The position numbers and the translations under genes were made by a program. A stretch of 64,000 bases of DNA from NCBI GenBank assembly GCA_037157565.1, contig JAZHRO010000073.1:15568501-15632500 (forward strand), read 5' to 3'. Positions 1-10,311 of the stretch are shown here, one piece after another. Every line of letters begins with the position of its first letter. Positions within the stretch are counted from its first letter, which is position 1. Source of the stretch: Thalassia testudinum (lineage: Eukaryota > Streptophyta > Magnoliopsida > Alismatales > Hydrocharitaceae). A model generated the notes under the pieces. That model made no database searches. It was not told the origin of the DNA and worked only from the letters and a program-made list of their open reading frames with translations.

Positions 1-82
1 CTCATGAACCTGCCCCCGTTGGAGAAACCGTTGCCCTGCTGGAGGGTAACTAATTCTTTGCCTCATTCTGAGTCCAGCTGGG

Positions 83-119
83 GACGTTAAATTCAGTGCT
101 TGTTGGGAGGCACCCCAAC
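83..119 (+). other. post-ORF conserved block of element C
   Basis: A short block reading GACGTTAAATTCAGTGCTTG followed by TTGGGAGGCACCCC. The same block sits just after the coding stop in A1 (12176), A2 (54907), B1 (27711) and B2 (48838). Its role is unknown; position and conservation suggest a 3' UTR element. Confidence 0.6.
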
Positions 120-281
120 AACACTCACTATCCACCATCACTTTTCACTTCACTATCACGATCACTTCACTTTTCACTTCACTACCCACCATCCACCCAC
201 CCTACCACCCTGCTGTATACCCTACACCTCAGCTCTCGTTAACCGATCTTTCGTCCTTTCTCTACCTTTCCCTGCATGCAT

Positions 282-316
282 ATGAGGACATAGCATCGTT
301 TGGCATGGGGGGGGGT
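282..316 (+). other. internal second polypurine tract (element C)
   Basis: ATGAGGACA followed 10 bases later by GGCATGGGGGGGGGTGGAC. It resembles the true PPT of the same element (GGCATGGGGG at 1396) but lies about 1.1 kb upstream. Equivalent tracts occur in A1, A2, B1 and B2. Confidence 0.6.
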
Positions 317-359
317 GGACAGGCATCCTTAGGATCTGGGTATTTTAGGGTATCATGCA

Positions 360-364
<5 letters not shown>

Positions 365-392
<28 letters not shown>
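365..392. repeat. (TA)n microsatellite
   Basis: Fourteen uninterrupted TA dinucleotides in the 3' UTR of element C. Confidence 0.97.
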
Positions 393-1369
393 ATGATGTT
401 TAGTAATGATTTGAAGACTGAAGCAAATATACAATAAGTGTTTATGGATATTCAACCACTGTTTTGAAGACTTTCCAGGCCACAGAAGCTTGATTCGCTC
501 AGGCTCGGCTTAATTCACTTGAGCATTGACAAAATAGATCGGAATCTCTGCTAACTAAGGATGTATTCTTGTACCTGAGACACCAGTACAGGATCCGTTG
601 GTTTGCTTCTACTTGAGAGCCTAAGTAATCTTGGTTCACACTACACACATCAGGAAAGACCAAGTGAACATAAGATCCAACCCTAGTGTTCATTAGGGAA
701 GGTGGAGTCCTTACCTGTGCGCGCAGGTAGACTCTTTATCCCAGGCTTTAGTCTTGTGTTTAGGAGAGACTCTTTCCAACAAAAAGGAACCCTCCCACCA
801 AAAAAAAAGTGTGCTCCCCCAAATAATATTGTAAGAGATATACTGACACGTGTTTCAAAAAAAAAAAAAGATGCAAATAAGTCAGTATATCTCACAAATG
901 TTTGTAAAGTCTTCGCCCTACAAGAAGTTCTTCAGGGCAGGTTACAAATACCTTGTTTTCTTTGAGCCACAAATGTCAGAAAATGGGAGTTGAGTTTCCA
1001 TCATCTTTTTAAGGGTCAATCTGAAGACATGAGCTGAAACTGGGACCAACCTGTACTTAAAAATTCATGAAACCCTGGGCTTGAGTCTTAATGTTCATCT
1101 AGTCAATCTTGATTCTTCACTAAGCACAAGCCATAACCTCTTGAGCTCTCGAGTATGGCAAAAACCTCCTGGGTCCTAGAAAACGTACCTAAGGTTTAAA
1201 TATCAAGAGTCCTGGTTAGTTGAGAGATGATCTATGTCATGTGAGACTTAAAGTACTAGTAGTCTTCTCTATAATTGGTTCTCAGAATATCCAACAATAA
1301 ACACACCTATGATGCCTCAGGAGAAAATCTTCAGCTCATAGATCATTTCTAAATACAATACAAAAAATG

Positions 1370-1406
1370 TTTTGCTAGGGACTAGCAAAAGATAGGCATG
1401 GGGGTA
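1370..1406 (+). other. stem-loop plus polypurine tract of element C
   Basis: TTTTGCTAG, loop GGA, CTAGCAAAA forms a perfect 9-bp stem. It is followed at once by GATAGGCATGGGGGTA and the LTR start TGATTGCACC. The polypurine tract primes plus-strand DNA synthesis. The same stem-loop precedes the PPT in A1, A2, B1 and B2. Confidence 0.85.
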
Positions 1407-2849
1407 TGATTGCACCACAAAAATACACCTGCAAGTGTGTCGTCTTGTGCTATTTCCTAGCATTACTAGTGCATATTAGGTAGACATTGTCGCATTGCAA
1501 AAATACACGCATGCTACATGGATGGCCTTGCATTTAATTGAGAGGGGAGGAGAGTAAATAAATGGCCTTGCATTTAACATTTTTTCCTCAAGTGCATCTT
1601 TGCAAAATTCACCATCTTTTTATTTTTCATTTCTACTTAACTTTGAATTCTTCCCGCGACTACATGGATGGATGGACCTTCCTCCTCGCACCATTCCCTG
1701 CTCAGGCCCTTCCCTGCGGCAGCCTGCCCTGCACAGCCATGCTGAGGCATGCATAGCCAGGGCATGGCTGTGCATGCCTTCTTCTTTAAAAGAGCTCAGC
1801 AGCCTTCTTCCAATGATAGCCTGGCCCTCCCCATGAAAAGAACCCACACAGCAGCTCCACTTCTTCTCCAGGCCGTCCCCTCCCCTCTCCCTCCATACGC
1901 AAGACCTCCTCCTCAAAGGAGCCACTCTGCAGGCAGGAGTCATCACTGTGGTGCACACCCACCATCGTGAAACCACCATCGCCCAGCTCATCAAAGAGCC
2001 GGTGGGTGTGGTGGCCTTCTTCCCTATTTCACTTTCCATGCCATTTCCGCCATTACACCAAGCTTCAAGCTGTGAAGCTCAACCGGCCACCGCACGCCCT
2101 GCAGCAGCCATCCAAGCCCCACAGCAGCAGCAGCAGGTCGCCCTCGCATCCCGCTTCTTCGCAGTGCACTCGCCTTACCGCCCGCAACCGACCACCACAC
2201 GCCCCTGCAGCGGTCGGACAAGCTTCACTGTGCTCGCGAGCCAACATCCGCAGGCCACCGCATGCCCTATCGCTCTCCTTCGCCCGTAACCCAGCCCTCT
2301 CCGCATGCTCTGTCGCGACATTCCGCCCGCAAGCCACCGACCGGTGCAACCCTTCCACCCGCGTGCCAACCGCAAGCTGCCTGCACTCACAGCACCTGTA
2401 GCACCCGGTCGCGCGGCTCGGCCATACACTGTAGCCACTGTTCACGCCAGTCTGCGAACACTGTGGCTATAGTGGGGTGACCGAAAAGCTTCTCACTTAT
2501 TCAGTCACCCGACGTGCCGCAACCGGCCAGTGTCCGCACCCGCGTCTCGCACCGAGTCTGCTCCAGCGCCCACTTGCCCATCTGCGTGCGATCCTCTGCC
2601 AGCACCCGCTCCCCTCGCTAGCGTACGCCTGGCAACTCCTGCTCCAGCCCTTTGCGTAGTGCGGGGCACTGCATTCCTTCCTCCATGCCCACTCCCTTGC
2701 ATGTGCGTGCTTCTCTGCGCACATACGCGTTTGCGCGCGAGCTTGAAGCATCAAATGATGCCCTGAGCGCACGAACGACTTAAACTCGCCTCCTTCACAC
2801 AGCAGGCGCTCTCTCTCCCACCCTCTCTCGCTTGCTCATAGCACACTCT
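1407..2849 (+). mobile_element. 3' LTR of element C (right end not defined)
   Basis: The LTR begins at TGATTGCACC directly after the PPT. It holds a TATA-like TTCTTTAAAAG near 1782 and then about 1 kb of GC-rich sequence, the usual order of U3, promoter and GC-rich leader in Athila LTRs here. I could not find the CA end. A stretch at 3950 with the LTR-tail motif CCTGAGTTCGACCCTGGGG could be its far end, with the microsatellite expanded inside the LTR. Long frames on both strands between 1620 and 2770 are compositional. Confidence 0.5.
1592..1795 (+). repeat. inverted repeat, left arm (LTR promoter-like)
   Basis: About 200 bases, starting GTGCATCTTTGCAAAATTCA and running to the TTCTTTAAA box, recur in reverse complement at 4037-4236 with scattered mismatches. 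The pair looks like the promoter parts of two related LTRs in opposite orientation, 2.2 kb apart. Confidence 0.8.
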
Positions 2850-3412
2850 CCCTCTCTCTCTGCAAACACACATACACACACACTCACACTCTCGCACACA
2901 CACACTCTCACTTATATAGTGTTATATACATATATATATGTATACATATATATATTGATATATATACATATATTTATATACATATATATATATATATATA
3001 CTTATATCTATATATATAGTAGTATCTATATAACTAAGTATTAGTATACATATATAAATATATCTATATGCTTATATATATATATATATACACATATATA
3101 CTTACATATATACATATATTTATATACATATATATATATACTTATCTATCTACATATATCTATACATACACATATTACTATATACATACACACATATATA
3201 TATACATCTATATAGTATCATATACATACATATACATATATATATAGATATACATATATCTATCTATACATATACCTATATATATCTATATCTACATATA
3301 TATATACACATATATATATATACATATATAACTACATATATATATACCTATATATTTATAACCATATATATATATACATATAGATATATTTACATATATA
3401 CATATATATTTT
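2850..3412. repeat. compound microsatellite (CT/CA then TA/ATAC)
   Basis: Starts with CT- and CA-rich runs (2850-2920), then ~490 bases made almost only of TATA, ATAC and ATCT steps. The frame across 2832-3044 translates this simple sequence and is not a gene. Confidence 0.95.
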
Positions 3413-4036
3413 TTCACATTACTTACCATACGTGGTATCATGGGAATATCTGCACCAGTTGCTGATATTCACCGATACACACATACAAAAAGCATGGTTA
3501 CACTCATCTTCCATCAATCCATCTTACACTCCACGCAGCACCTCATCCTGTTGGTTGCGTCTTTCTAGACAAAGATCGACTTGACACCGTGCTACACTCC
3601 ATCTCCGCCTCCACCCCCACCCCTTTATACATATATAGTATATACATATATATCTATACTATATTTACTTTATTTCTATTTCTCTTGCATACCAGTAAAA
3701 AGACAAAAAAATATATAAAAGAGAAAAGATAATCCTTGACTTGTAGGTACTCCGTCTTGCGAATAGCAAGACTCATTTTGGAACCCTGATTTGGCTCAAG
3801 GCCAAGAACCTAATTTTGAGGGTGTGCTTTGAGGACAAGAATTATCAGGAAAAAAAATATAAATAGAAAAACACCAAAAATACAATAAACGAATGGAAGA
3901 TATTCGTTGTAGGAAAGGAGTAGAAACTTGACTTGTAACCCCACTTCCCTGAGTTCGACCCTGGGGCTAAAAGTGACCAAGATAAAATCAAGTAGGCCAG
4001 GTAAAAAAAATATTTTGTAAAGAGATGGTTAGGCTC
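3413..4036. other. unassigned repeat-derived DNA
   Basis: No coding potential. One part near 3950 reads like the tail of an Athila LTR (CTGAGTTCGACC). A further short (TA) run lies at 3628-3665. The junction with the inverted repeat arm is near 4020. Confidence 0.5.
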
Positions 4037-4236
4037 GATTTAAAGAAGAGGAGAGCCTACACAACCATGCTCTGGCTGTGCATGGCTCATGCATCGCTCA
4101 TGGTAGGAAAAGGCTGGGCATGCGGCTGCAGGGCAAGGTGCGAAGAAGAAGAAGTCAAGCTTTGCAGCCACGAGGAAGAATTCAAAGATAAGTAGAAATA
4201 AAAAATAAAAAGATCGTGAATTTTGCAAAGATGCAC
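4037..4236 (-). repeat. inverted repeat, right arm (LTR promoter-like)
   Basis: Reverse complement of 1592-1795, keeping the TTCTTTAAA box on the minus strand. It appears cut off near 4020, where the sequence switches to plus-strand LTR-tail motifs. Confidence 0.8.
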
Positions 4237-5700
4237 ATTCAAAGTCAAGCCTTGAGAAGTACCTGGGCAGCTGACGAGTCAATTGTTCGCTTTAAAGTCG
4301 TTTGTAGTTTTATGTGGTGGAAAAATCGACCAATCAATATTTAAAAAGAAATAACCACTCGCAGAAGAGCGGGTCGTATCTATAGGGAGGCAATGATGTA
4401 TTTAAATTCGCACCGGTTAAAAACGTTTGTTCGTAGTTAGTTTAGACAAGAATCAAGCCAAAATTGCCTTCAGATTAAGGTTGAATCAAGAAATCATGCT
4501 GAAATAGCAATTCTTAATAACTAGAGGATATTTGTTGCAATGCAGATTCAATAAAATATCATTAAAAGATGACAATGGCAGAAAATGTAATTATTAATGG
4601 CATGGATACTGTAGCAAAACAGGGGATTTATTCCCCTTGGCCGTGCGCGAAGAAGAGTGGACGGTCGGATGCAGGAACCTCGGAGGAAGTTCTTTGGACC
4701 GAGGGCTTCGCAGCGGTGGTGGTGGCAAGTCGTGCGGTGGCTGGAGCCGACCGGACAGAGCTCCGGCGAAGGTGGCTGCCAACGGTGCTGCAGCTGCTGG
4801 AGGTGAAGTGAGCGTGTGCAGGCTCGGCTGGTGTCCTGGCGAGAAGGTGTGCGCATGGGACTGCACGCGCACGGAGGTGGCACTGCTGGCGTACGCGGCT
4901 ACTGCTACTGCAGGGTGCACACGAAGGTGGTGCGTGTTCTGCATTGTGCTAGAGGTGCACTGGAGGAGGGGTGCTCTGCTGCAGGCATGCGGGTGAGCGC
5001 TGCAGTCGATGTTGCACACTGGCGGGAGGCGTTGGCCTGCTACTGTTGGCGGAAGGTGGGGGTGCGCGCACACACTGGTGCGGCACTGCAGGTAGCGGCG
5101 GGGAGGCTGCAGGTGCAGGAAGGCTACAGGCGGAAGGCACGCAAGCGCGGGAAGGCTGCAGGCGGGTGCATGCACTGCTGGCGGTGGGCGCGGGTGCGCA
5201 CGAAGGCTGGAGGGCGTGCGGATGAGGGCTGGAGCTTCAGGTGTGCGGACGAAAGCAGGCGGTTGGCGGTGAAGTGGGCGAGTGTGGTTGTTGCTGGAGT
5301 GGGGAGGTCGAAGCTTCAGACATCCGGGAAACTTCTCGGACGTCTTAACTGACTGAGGGGTGATTGCAGTAGCAGCGACGGTGGTTGCTGGTGATGACGG
5401 CGAGGGAGGTGCACGGCGAGGTGCTCACGGTAATGCGGATGACCTCCGGATGGTGGTGTGGCCTGTCACACCACACGCCCACGGTGGTGGAGGGTCGTCG
5501 CCGCAGTTGAGGCCGACGGTGTGGAATGGAAGAGATGGACTCTGCATAGTGCGGGTTGGGGGTGAAGGCCTATTGAGCTCGGCTGCCTCCTCCTCTCTTT
5601 TGAAATCAGCTGCCCGACCAGATCCAACACATCCGCTCCTCCTTGATTGGGTTCTTCACTGCGGCAGCTAGAGGAAGAAATGCAGCCGTTGCATGTAGAA
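4237..5700 (-). mobile_element. putative minus-strand LTR fragment
   Basis: Read on the minus strand this is GC-rich (5690-4640), then AT-rich, then has CCTCCCTATAGATACGACCC near 4370, a motif typical near the end of plant LTRs. The open frames at 4594-5352 on both strands are biased, low-complexity sequence without a known domain. The family is not identified. It may belong with the right arm of the inverted pair. Confidence 0.35.
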
Positions 5701-5983
5701 AAAGAACAAAAATAATGGTAAAATATTATGGTTATTTATATACAAACCCTCAACTTTTATGTTAACCTAAATTAATGCATGCAATGTACCTAATTAGTTA
5801 ACTAATGCAATTCTAAGTTAATTCTAAATGCATTTAAATATTAATAAGATGCATGAATTATGTAATTAAATTAGGCATATGAATTAATCTATTTACATCC
5901 TAATTTATGCTAAATAAATGTTAGAATTAACCTAATGTCTAGGCACTTAAATACTTAAATATCCCACAAATATGGGCTAATTA
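5701..5983. other. AT-rich stretch, nothing recognised
   Basis: Very AT-rich, with repeated TTAATT/AATTAA words and no frame. It ends abruptly where element F begins, so 5983/5984 is a deletion or rearrangement junction. Confidence 0.6.
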
Positions 5984-6147
5984 GCAGCCAGAGAGGGAGA
6001 GTCCCGCAAAGACCCCTACATGGTAGAGCAACCCACGAGTTACAGGGTTTCCCCCACCCGACCTCTCTTGTCATTGAGATTCCAGGTAGACCAGAATGGG
6101 GACCTTGACCTCTTAAGTCTACCTTTTTTAATTAAGATCAAGGTGCT
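5984..6147 (-). mobile_element. element F (Athila-like), left internal fragment
   Basis: On the minus strand this matches the leader of A1 (9855-10000) and A2 (37203-37350), including the near-invariant block ending CTCCCTCTCTGGCTGC. It is the far end of what survives of F; gag-pol and the 3' LTR are missing. It continues at 21798 after the E insertion. Confidence 0.85.
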
Positions 6148-6152
6148 TAGGG
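6148..6152. repeat. target-site duplication of E (TAGGG), left
   Basis: TAGGG immediately before the LTR; matches TAGGG at 21793-21797. Confidence 0.9.
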
Positions 6153-6405
6153 TGTAGATTTTCCCTACCAGGAGGGGGTGACGTAATAAAATGCGAAAAT
6201 AAATATAAACAATATCACAGAATAAACAACCACACAAATACACAAAGATTTTTAGGTGGAAACCCAAACCGGGCGAAAACCACCACCTAACCCTCTCAAG
6301 TTAGGATTTTCCGATCAACCTAGTTGATCAAATCCACTAACCGAATCACTTTAAAACGAGGGTGATTCAACCTCAGTACAACCACGCTACAAGTACGAGG
6401 GTAGC
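6153..6405 (-). repeat. 3' LTR of E, distal piece
   Basis: Aligns with 20075-20325. It is interrupted by A1 and resumes at 16526. The last five bases, GTAGC, double as the A1 target duplication. Confidence 0.92.
6401..6405. repeat. target-site duplication of A1 (GTAGC), left
   Basis: GTAGC before the LTR, repeated at 16521-16525. The uninterrupted target reads GGGTAGCGTTCC at 20322-20333 in the other E LTR, which proves the insertion. Confidence 0.97.
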
Positions 6406-6422
6406 TGATGAGAACCTCATCA
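6406..6422 (+). other. LTR-terminal palindrome of A1
   Basis: TGATGAG, loop AAC, CTCATCA: a perfect 7-bp inverted repeat that starts at the first LTR base. Repeated at 13719. Related palindromes begin the LTRs of A2, B2 and F. Confidence 0.8.
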
Positions 6423-7330
6423 TGAGCCATAACTAGCTCATTTTGACCCAATACAAAGGATAAAAGCTCCTACATATCTCAAGGAAAGGCTTAACTCAGA
6501 GAATTCTGAGTTTGAGAAGAAAACCAGTCATAAGGGGTAAAAGTGCAATTTTACCAGTATAAACTGCATGCAGGGTAATTCAGGGACCAAACACAGGTCA
6601 AAACAACTTAATAAGAATAAAAGTGGGATGAAATGATCTAGCAAGGGCTACAGCACTTCCAAGGAACCAAATGATAATCTGTAACCCTAAAACAACCCAC
6701 TTCAATTCACAAGGTTCGAGGCAAAGTAAAAATAGAATAAACCCTCTAAAATTCATAGAAAAATAATCTCTAGGGTTTAGAACCTTCAATTTGGCCTTTA
6801 AAACCCATTTTGACCTACATTGAGAACCATGCCCAATTAATAACTTAATTTGGGTTTTTGCGCAAATTGACCGGTCAAAAAAGGTTTAATATGAAAATAA
6901 AATTCACCATCAGATTCCTTAGGTCCTAATTAGTCATGTATAAAAACTTGAGCCTAAGAAGAAACCTCCTTGACCGACTTCACACTTTGGTCCTCATATA
7001 TTTACTCTTTGGCCCTCAACTTTTGAACCCTCGCATTTTGGCCCCTAACTCTCCTTCGTTCTTTGCAATCAGGTCCCTCCTGCAAAACCCTGCCAGCACC
7101 ATGCTCCGGCGACCTTGCGCGGAGCATGGCGCCGCGCAGGGTGAGGTGGGGGACCTGGAAAGTAAACCGGGGGTGCCCTGCGTCGTCAGCCGTCGCAGGA
7201 GCACCCCCCTGGTCATTGTAGCTCACCATACCGGCCGTGCGAACGCACGGACGGTATGGGTTCATGTTCCGACCATTCTCCGGCGAGGGAGACACGTCGT
7301 CTCCCTCCGCCTTCCTCCCTGTTTCATCCC

Positions 7331-7338
7331 TATAAATA
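7331..7338 (+). promoter_or_regulatory. TATA box in the A1 5' LTR
   Basis: CTATAAATACCCCC 925 bases into the LTR, in a GC-rich setting. Transcription would start about 30 bases downstream. Confidence 0.75.
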
Positions 7339-8564
7339 CCCCCCGCTGCTCCACCGACCAGGGCAGCCTGGATCTGACGGAGAAAACCCCCAACTTTCCT
7401 CTCTTCTCACTCCGGCAGACGCCCACCAGCTCCGGCGGTTCTTCCTCCTCCTCCTCTTCGCTCTGCCGCAATACCAGCAGCAGAGACTTCTTCCCCTGCT
7501 CTTCCCGCGTCGCGCAATACCGGCGCGCGCTGCCTCTGCCCCGTCGTCACCGCCGTCCTCCCCCCACTGGGCATCGTCTTCTCCGGCGACAGTCGATACG
7601 ACTGTCGCCCTGTTCCTCCCCCTTCGTCCCTGCAAGTAAGCTAGAGTTACTCCCCTTCTCCTCATCTTTCTTTCCCCGCTTTCAATTTAGTCAATTAAGC
7701 CCTCTACCGACCCTGTTCACCCTCACCCTCTTCGCCTCCGACCACCCTCCGGCGAGCCGCTCCCATCACCTCAGCGACCCACACGGCTCGCCGACCACCG
7801 CAGAACCTCCGCCTCCTCACCCTGATCCTCTTCCGCCCCTCCACTTCCCACCAAACACCCTCTGCAGATCCACCGAACACACCCACTTCTTCGCTCACAG
7901 TTTGACCTAGGACGACCTGTTGGCTCCATCACGCCCCCTGCAGACCCCCTGACCACCTTCGCCGTGCCACGGCGAAGGTCCCCCGCCTGTCTGATTTGGC
8001 CGAGAGGCCGTTCTTCTGTGACCAGGTGACTCGCCCGCCGTCGCCATTACTGCGCAGGCAGAGCTGCTTCACCTGCAGGTGCAGGCACGCCTTCGCCCAG
8101 GTTTGACTCCCAGGTTGCGCAGGGACTCTCCGCGAAACGTCCCAGGTTCACAGATGGGGCGAAGGCCGCGCGGGAAGCCACGATCGCCCACTGCTCCATC
8201 CGCGACGCGCGCTCAATTGGGGTGGGACATTTAGTCCCACCTCGGAACTTCTCGGAGGCGCGCGGACGCATAAAGGCAAAAAGTGCCTTATGCTGTCTGC
8301 CTCCTGACCACGGGGTGAGGTCCCTCTCACCCGACCCGGCCTCGTCCGTGACCACACTCCGCGGACCTGGCCCGACCCGATTAGACCGACCTGCACTCCT
8401 CGCCCACCACCGCACGCCGGTGGGCCTGGACCCGGGCCTGACCCGAACCCGATTACCCGGTAGCTCTGGGAGAGCTGTCCCAAGAGTGGTTTCAGAGAGA
8501 AAGAGAGACGCGGGGGGGGGGAGGGTAGAGTAGGTTTTGCCTCTTGACGAAAAACTCTGAAGTG

Positions 8565-9010
8565 TGCAAGCCAAAGAAGAAGAAGAAGACCCGCGGAAGA
8601 AGTGCAGGCGAAGAAGAAGGAGCTGCACTGTAGCAACTGCTCGGTTAAGTCGTCGAAGCACCGGGTCAGACGACGGAAAGTCAGCAGCCAGAGCAACACA
8701 GAAGGCAGGCTGAAGAAGAAGGAAGAGCAACGGCCAAAGCAGAAGAAGAAGGAAGGAAGACTTAGTAGCTGAAGGCAGAAGCTCTGCAGCCATAAAAAAG
8801 AGAGGTCACCACGATTGCAGAAGAAGAAGAAGAGAGGTCAAGGCAGAAAACCAAAGAAGAAGAAGAACAAGGAGCTCTGAAGAAAGAAAAACATCACCAA
8901 CGCAGGAACAGCAGGAAGAAGAAGAAGAGCATCACCATTGCAGAAGAAGATTATCACCATAGCAGAAACCAAGGAAGAAGAAGAAGGAGATCTGAAGAAA
9001 GAGAAAGAAA
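8565..9010 (+). repeat. GAA-rich purine stretch in the A1 LTR
   Basis: Many (GAA)2-5 runs on the plus strand between the GC-rich part and the end of the LTR. Copy lengths differ between the two LTRs (slippage). Matching stretches exist in A2. Confidence 0.85.
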
Positions 9011-9214
9011 GAAGAACATCACAACAAATTCTTTCCCTCTCTCTTTATTTTGTAAAAGAAACATGTATATCTCTAGAATACGACTTGCTCCCTGAGTTCG
9101 ACCTCGGGAACTCTTTCATTTTCCGAGTAAAAAATTTATATTTGAAATGTTGGCAATAACCGGCCTTACTACAACGTTATAACAAAACCCGGTGAAACCG
9201 GACGTTTCTCATTT

Positions 9215-9232
9215 TGGCGTCGTTGCCGGGGA
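9215..9232 (+). other. primer-binding site of A1 (tRNA-Asp)
   Basis: TGGCGTCGTTGCCGGGGA, three bases after the LTR. It complements the 3' end of plant tRNA-Asp with one mismatch, as expected for Athila. Confidence 0.9.
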
Positions 9233-9349
9233 GCAACGGCTATTCTAGAGGTAAACATTCCTGTATTTTTTTTTTATTATTTCTGATAATCTCCTCTCTT
9301 TTGTGCAGCTACAGGAACTCAAGAAGACAAGCAACCACACCAAAGACAG

Positions 9350-10204
9350 GTAAATTTTTCCTCTCACTATTAACCCCTAAGCTCTAAAGAGGAAGAAAAG
9401 AAAAGAACAAGCAATATAGGGCTAACCTGTCTTCCATATTTAGTAACCATAAAAGTTGCATGTTTTCAACTCATTATTTCTGCACACTATTAAGGGTATT
9501 TAAGGGCTAACACATTCTTGCTTGAGCCCTAATTACCCAACAAAGAATTAACTGGACCAAGTAGAGCCAACCTAGGATCCAACACTAGGGATTTAGAGAC
9601 ACACTCCTTAAGCAAGAATTGAGAAAACCAAATGAAGTGTGCCCAAGCCCTTGTCTGAAAATACCTATTCAAAGAAAATCTAAAACAATTGGCTCTCTAA
9701 ACACTTGAACCCTAAAAGACAGGACCTAAAAGCTCTCAAAGAAAACAAGAGGTAAAGTTGACCCCTTGGGTCAACCAACCTTAAATTAGGTCACTCTTTG
9801 CACTTAAAAGACTAAAGTTCAAGTGAAAACCTTAAGCACCCTGATCTTAAAATTGGTAGACTTAAGAGGTCAAGATCCCCATTCTGGTCTACTTGGAACC
9901 GCAGTGACAAGAGAGGTCGGGTGGGGGAAACCCTGTAACCCGTGGGGACGCTCTACCGTGTAGGGGTCTTCGCGGGACTCTCCCTCTCTGGCTGCCCAGG
10001 TAATTCTCAGGTGGACGATCTTTCTGATCAAGGGGTCCATCTGCCCCGAACCTCCATAGTCACCCAACAATTTTTGGGTGTCTTGATTGGGTCCAGCACC
10101 TGCTTATCTCATCCAGCCCTTCAGTATTTTTCAGGAGGTCCTTGAAACCTCCTATAGAAATTCACTCTCCCCGAGGCTAAGCCTCGGCTCCTTTGTTTTT
10201 GCAG
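9350..10204 (+). other. candidate leader intron of A1
   Basis: Donor ACAG/GTAAAT at 9350 and acceptor TTTGTTTTTGCAG ending at 10204, 107 bases before the ORF start. Donor and acceptor recur at matching places in B2 (42074, 43110); A2, B1 and D keep one or the other. A further acceptor-like TCTTTTGTGCAG ends at 9308 and would leave a 41-base exon. Splicing is inferred, not shown. Confidence 0.5.
9855..10014 (+). other. near-invariant leader block, A1 copy
   Basis: From GGTAGACTTAAGAGGTCAAG to TAATTCTCAGGTGGA. Much better conserved with A2 (37203-37362) and F (5984-6126, minus strand) than the leader around it. It contains GGTCGGGTGGGGGAAACCCT and CTCTACCGTGTAGGGGTC. It probably acts in the unspliced RNA, for example in packaging; that is inference. 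Confidence 0.7.
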
Positions 10205-10311
10205 AAATCATTCACATAGCCCCTCTTTCCTCTGATTCTGAACAAAATCCCCTTCTTCCATCTTGATTCAAACTTTGATTCTATCTCTTGATTCCACCAC
10301 CTGATCCAATT

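Larger units (their letters stand above)
1..1406 (+). mobile_element. Athila-like element C: end of pol and 3' untranslated region
   Basis: The window opens inside a Ty3/gypsy element of the Athila type. The first ~110 bases match in layout the end of pol and the post-stop block of the four better-preserved elements here. They are followed by an internal PPT-like tract at 301, about 1 kb of non-coding DNA, a stem-loop and a polypurine tract at 1370-1406, and the LTR start at 1407. No open frame in this stretch resembles a protein family; the short frames across 499-965 are chance. The 5' part lies outside the window. Assignment to Athila rests on shared motifs, not on a visible RT. Confidence 0.75.
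6406..9211 (+). repeat. 5' LTR of A1
   Basis: Runs from TGATGAGAACC to GGACGTTTCTCA and is nearly identical to 13719-16520. It holds a TATA box at 7331, a GC-rich stretch (7080-8540), a GAA-rich purine stretch (8565-9010) and the tail motif CTGAGTTCGACCTCGG near 9093. The long frames at 6936-7910 (+) and 8047-8793 (-) recur in the 3' LTR only because the LTRs are copies; neither has a recognisable domain. Confidence 0.96.

Noticed and set aside
2832..3044. 70-codon frame of Thr, His, Ile and Tyr
   Set aside because: Translation of the CA and TA microsatellite.
4594..5352. Overlapping frames of 111-193 codons on both strands
   Set aside because: GC-rich, H/P/A/C-biased sequence open in several frames at once; typical of composition, not coding.
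6936..7910. 324-codon plus-strand frame in the A1 5' LTR
   Set aside because: It is LTR promoter and GC-rich leader sequence. The copy in the 3' LTR is already frameshifted by one missing C, and no domain is visible.
8047..8793. 248-codon minus-strand frame, repeated intact at 15359-16105
   Set aside because: Repetition only reflects the two LTR copies. It lies antisense to the LTR, is low in complexity and has no recognisable domain.
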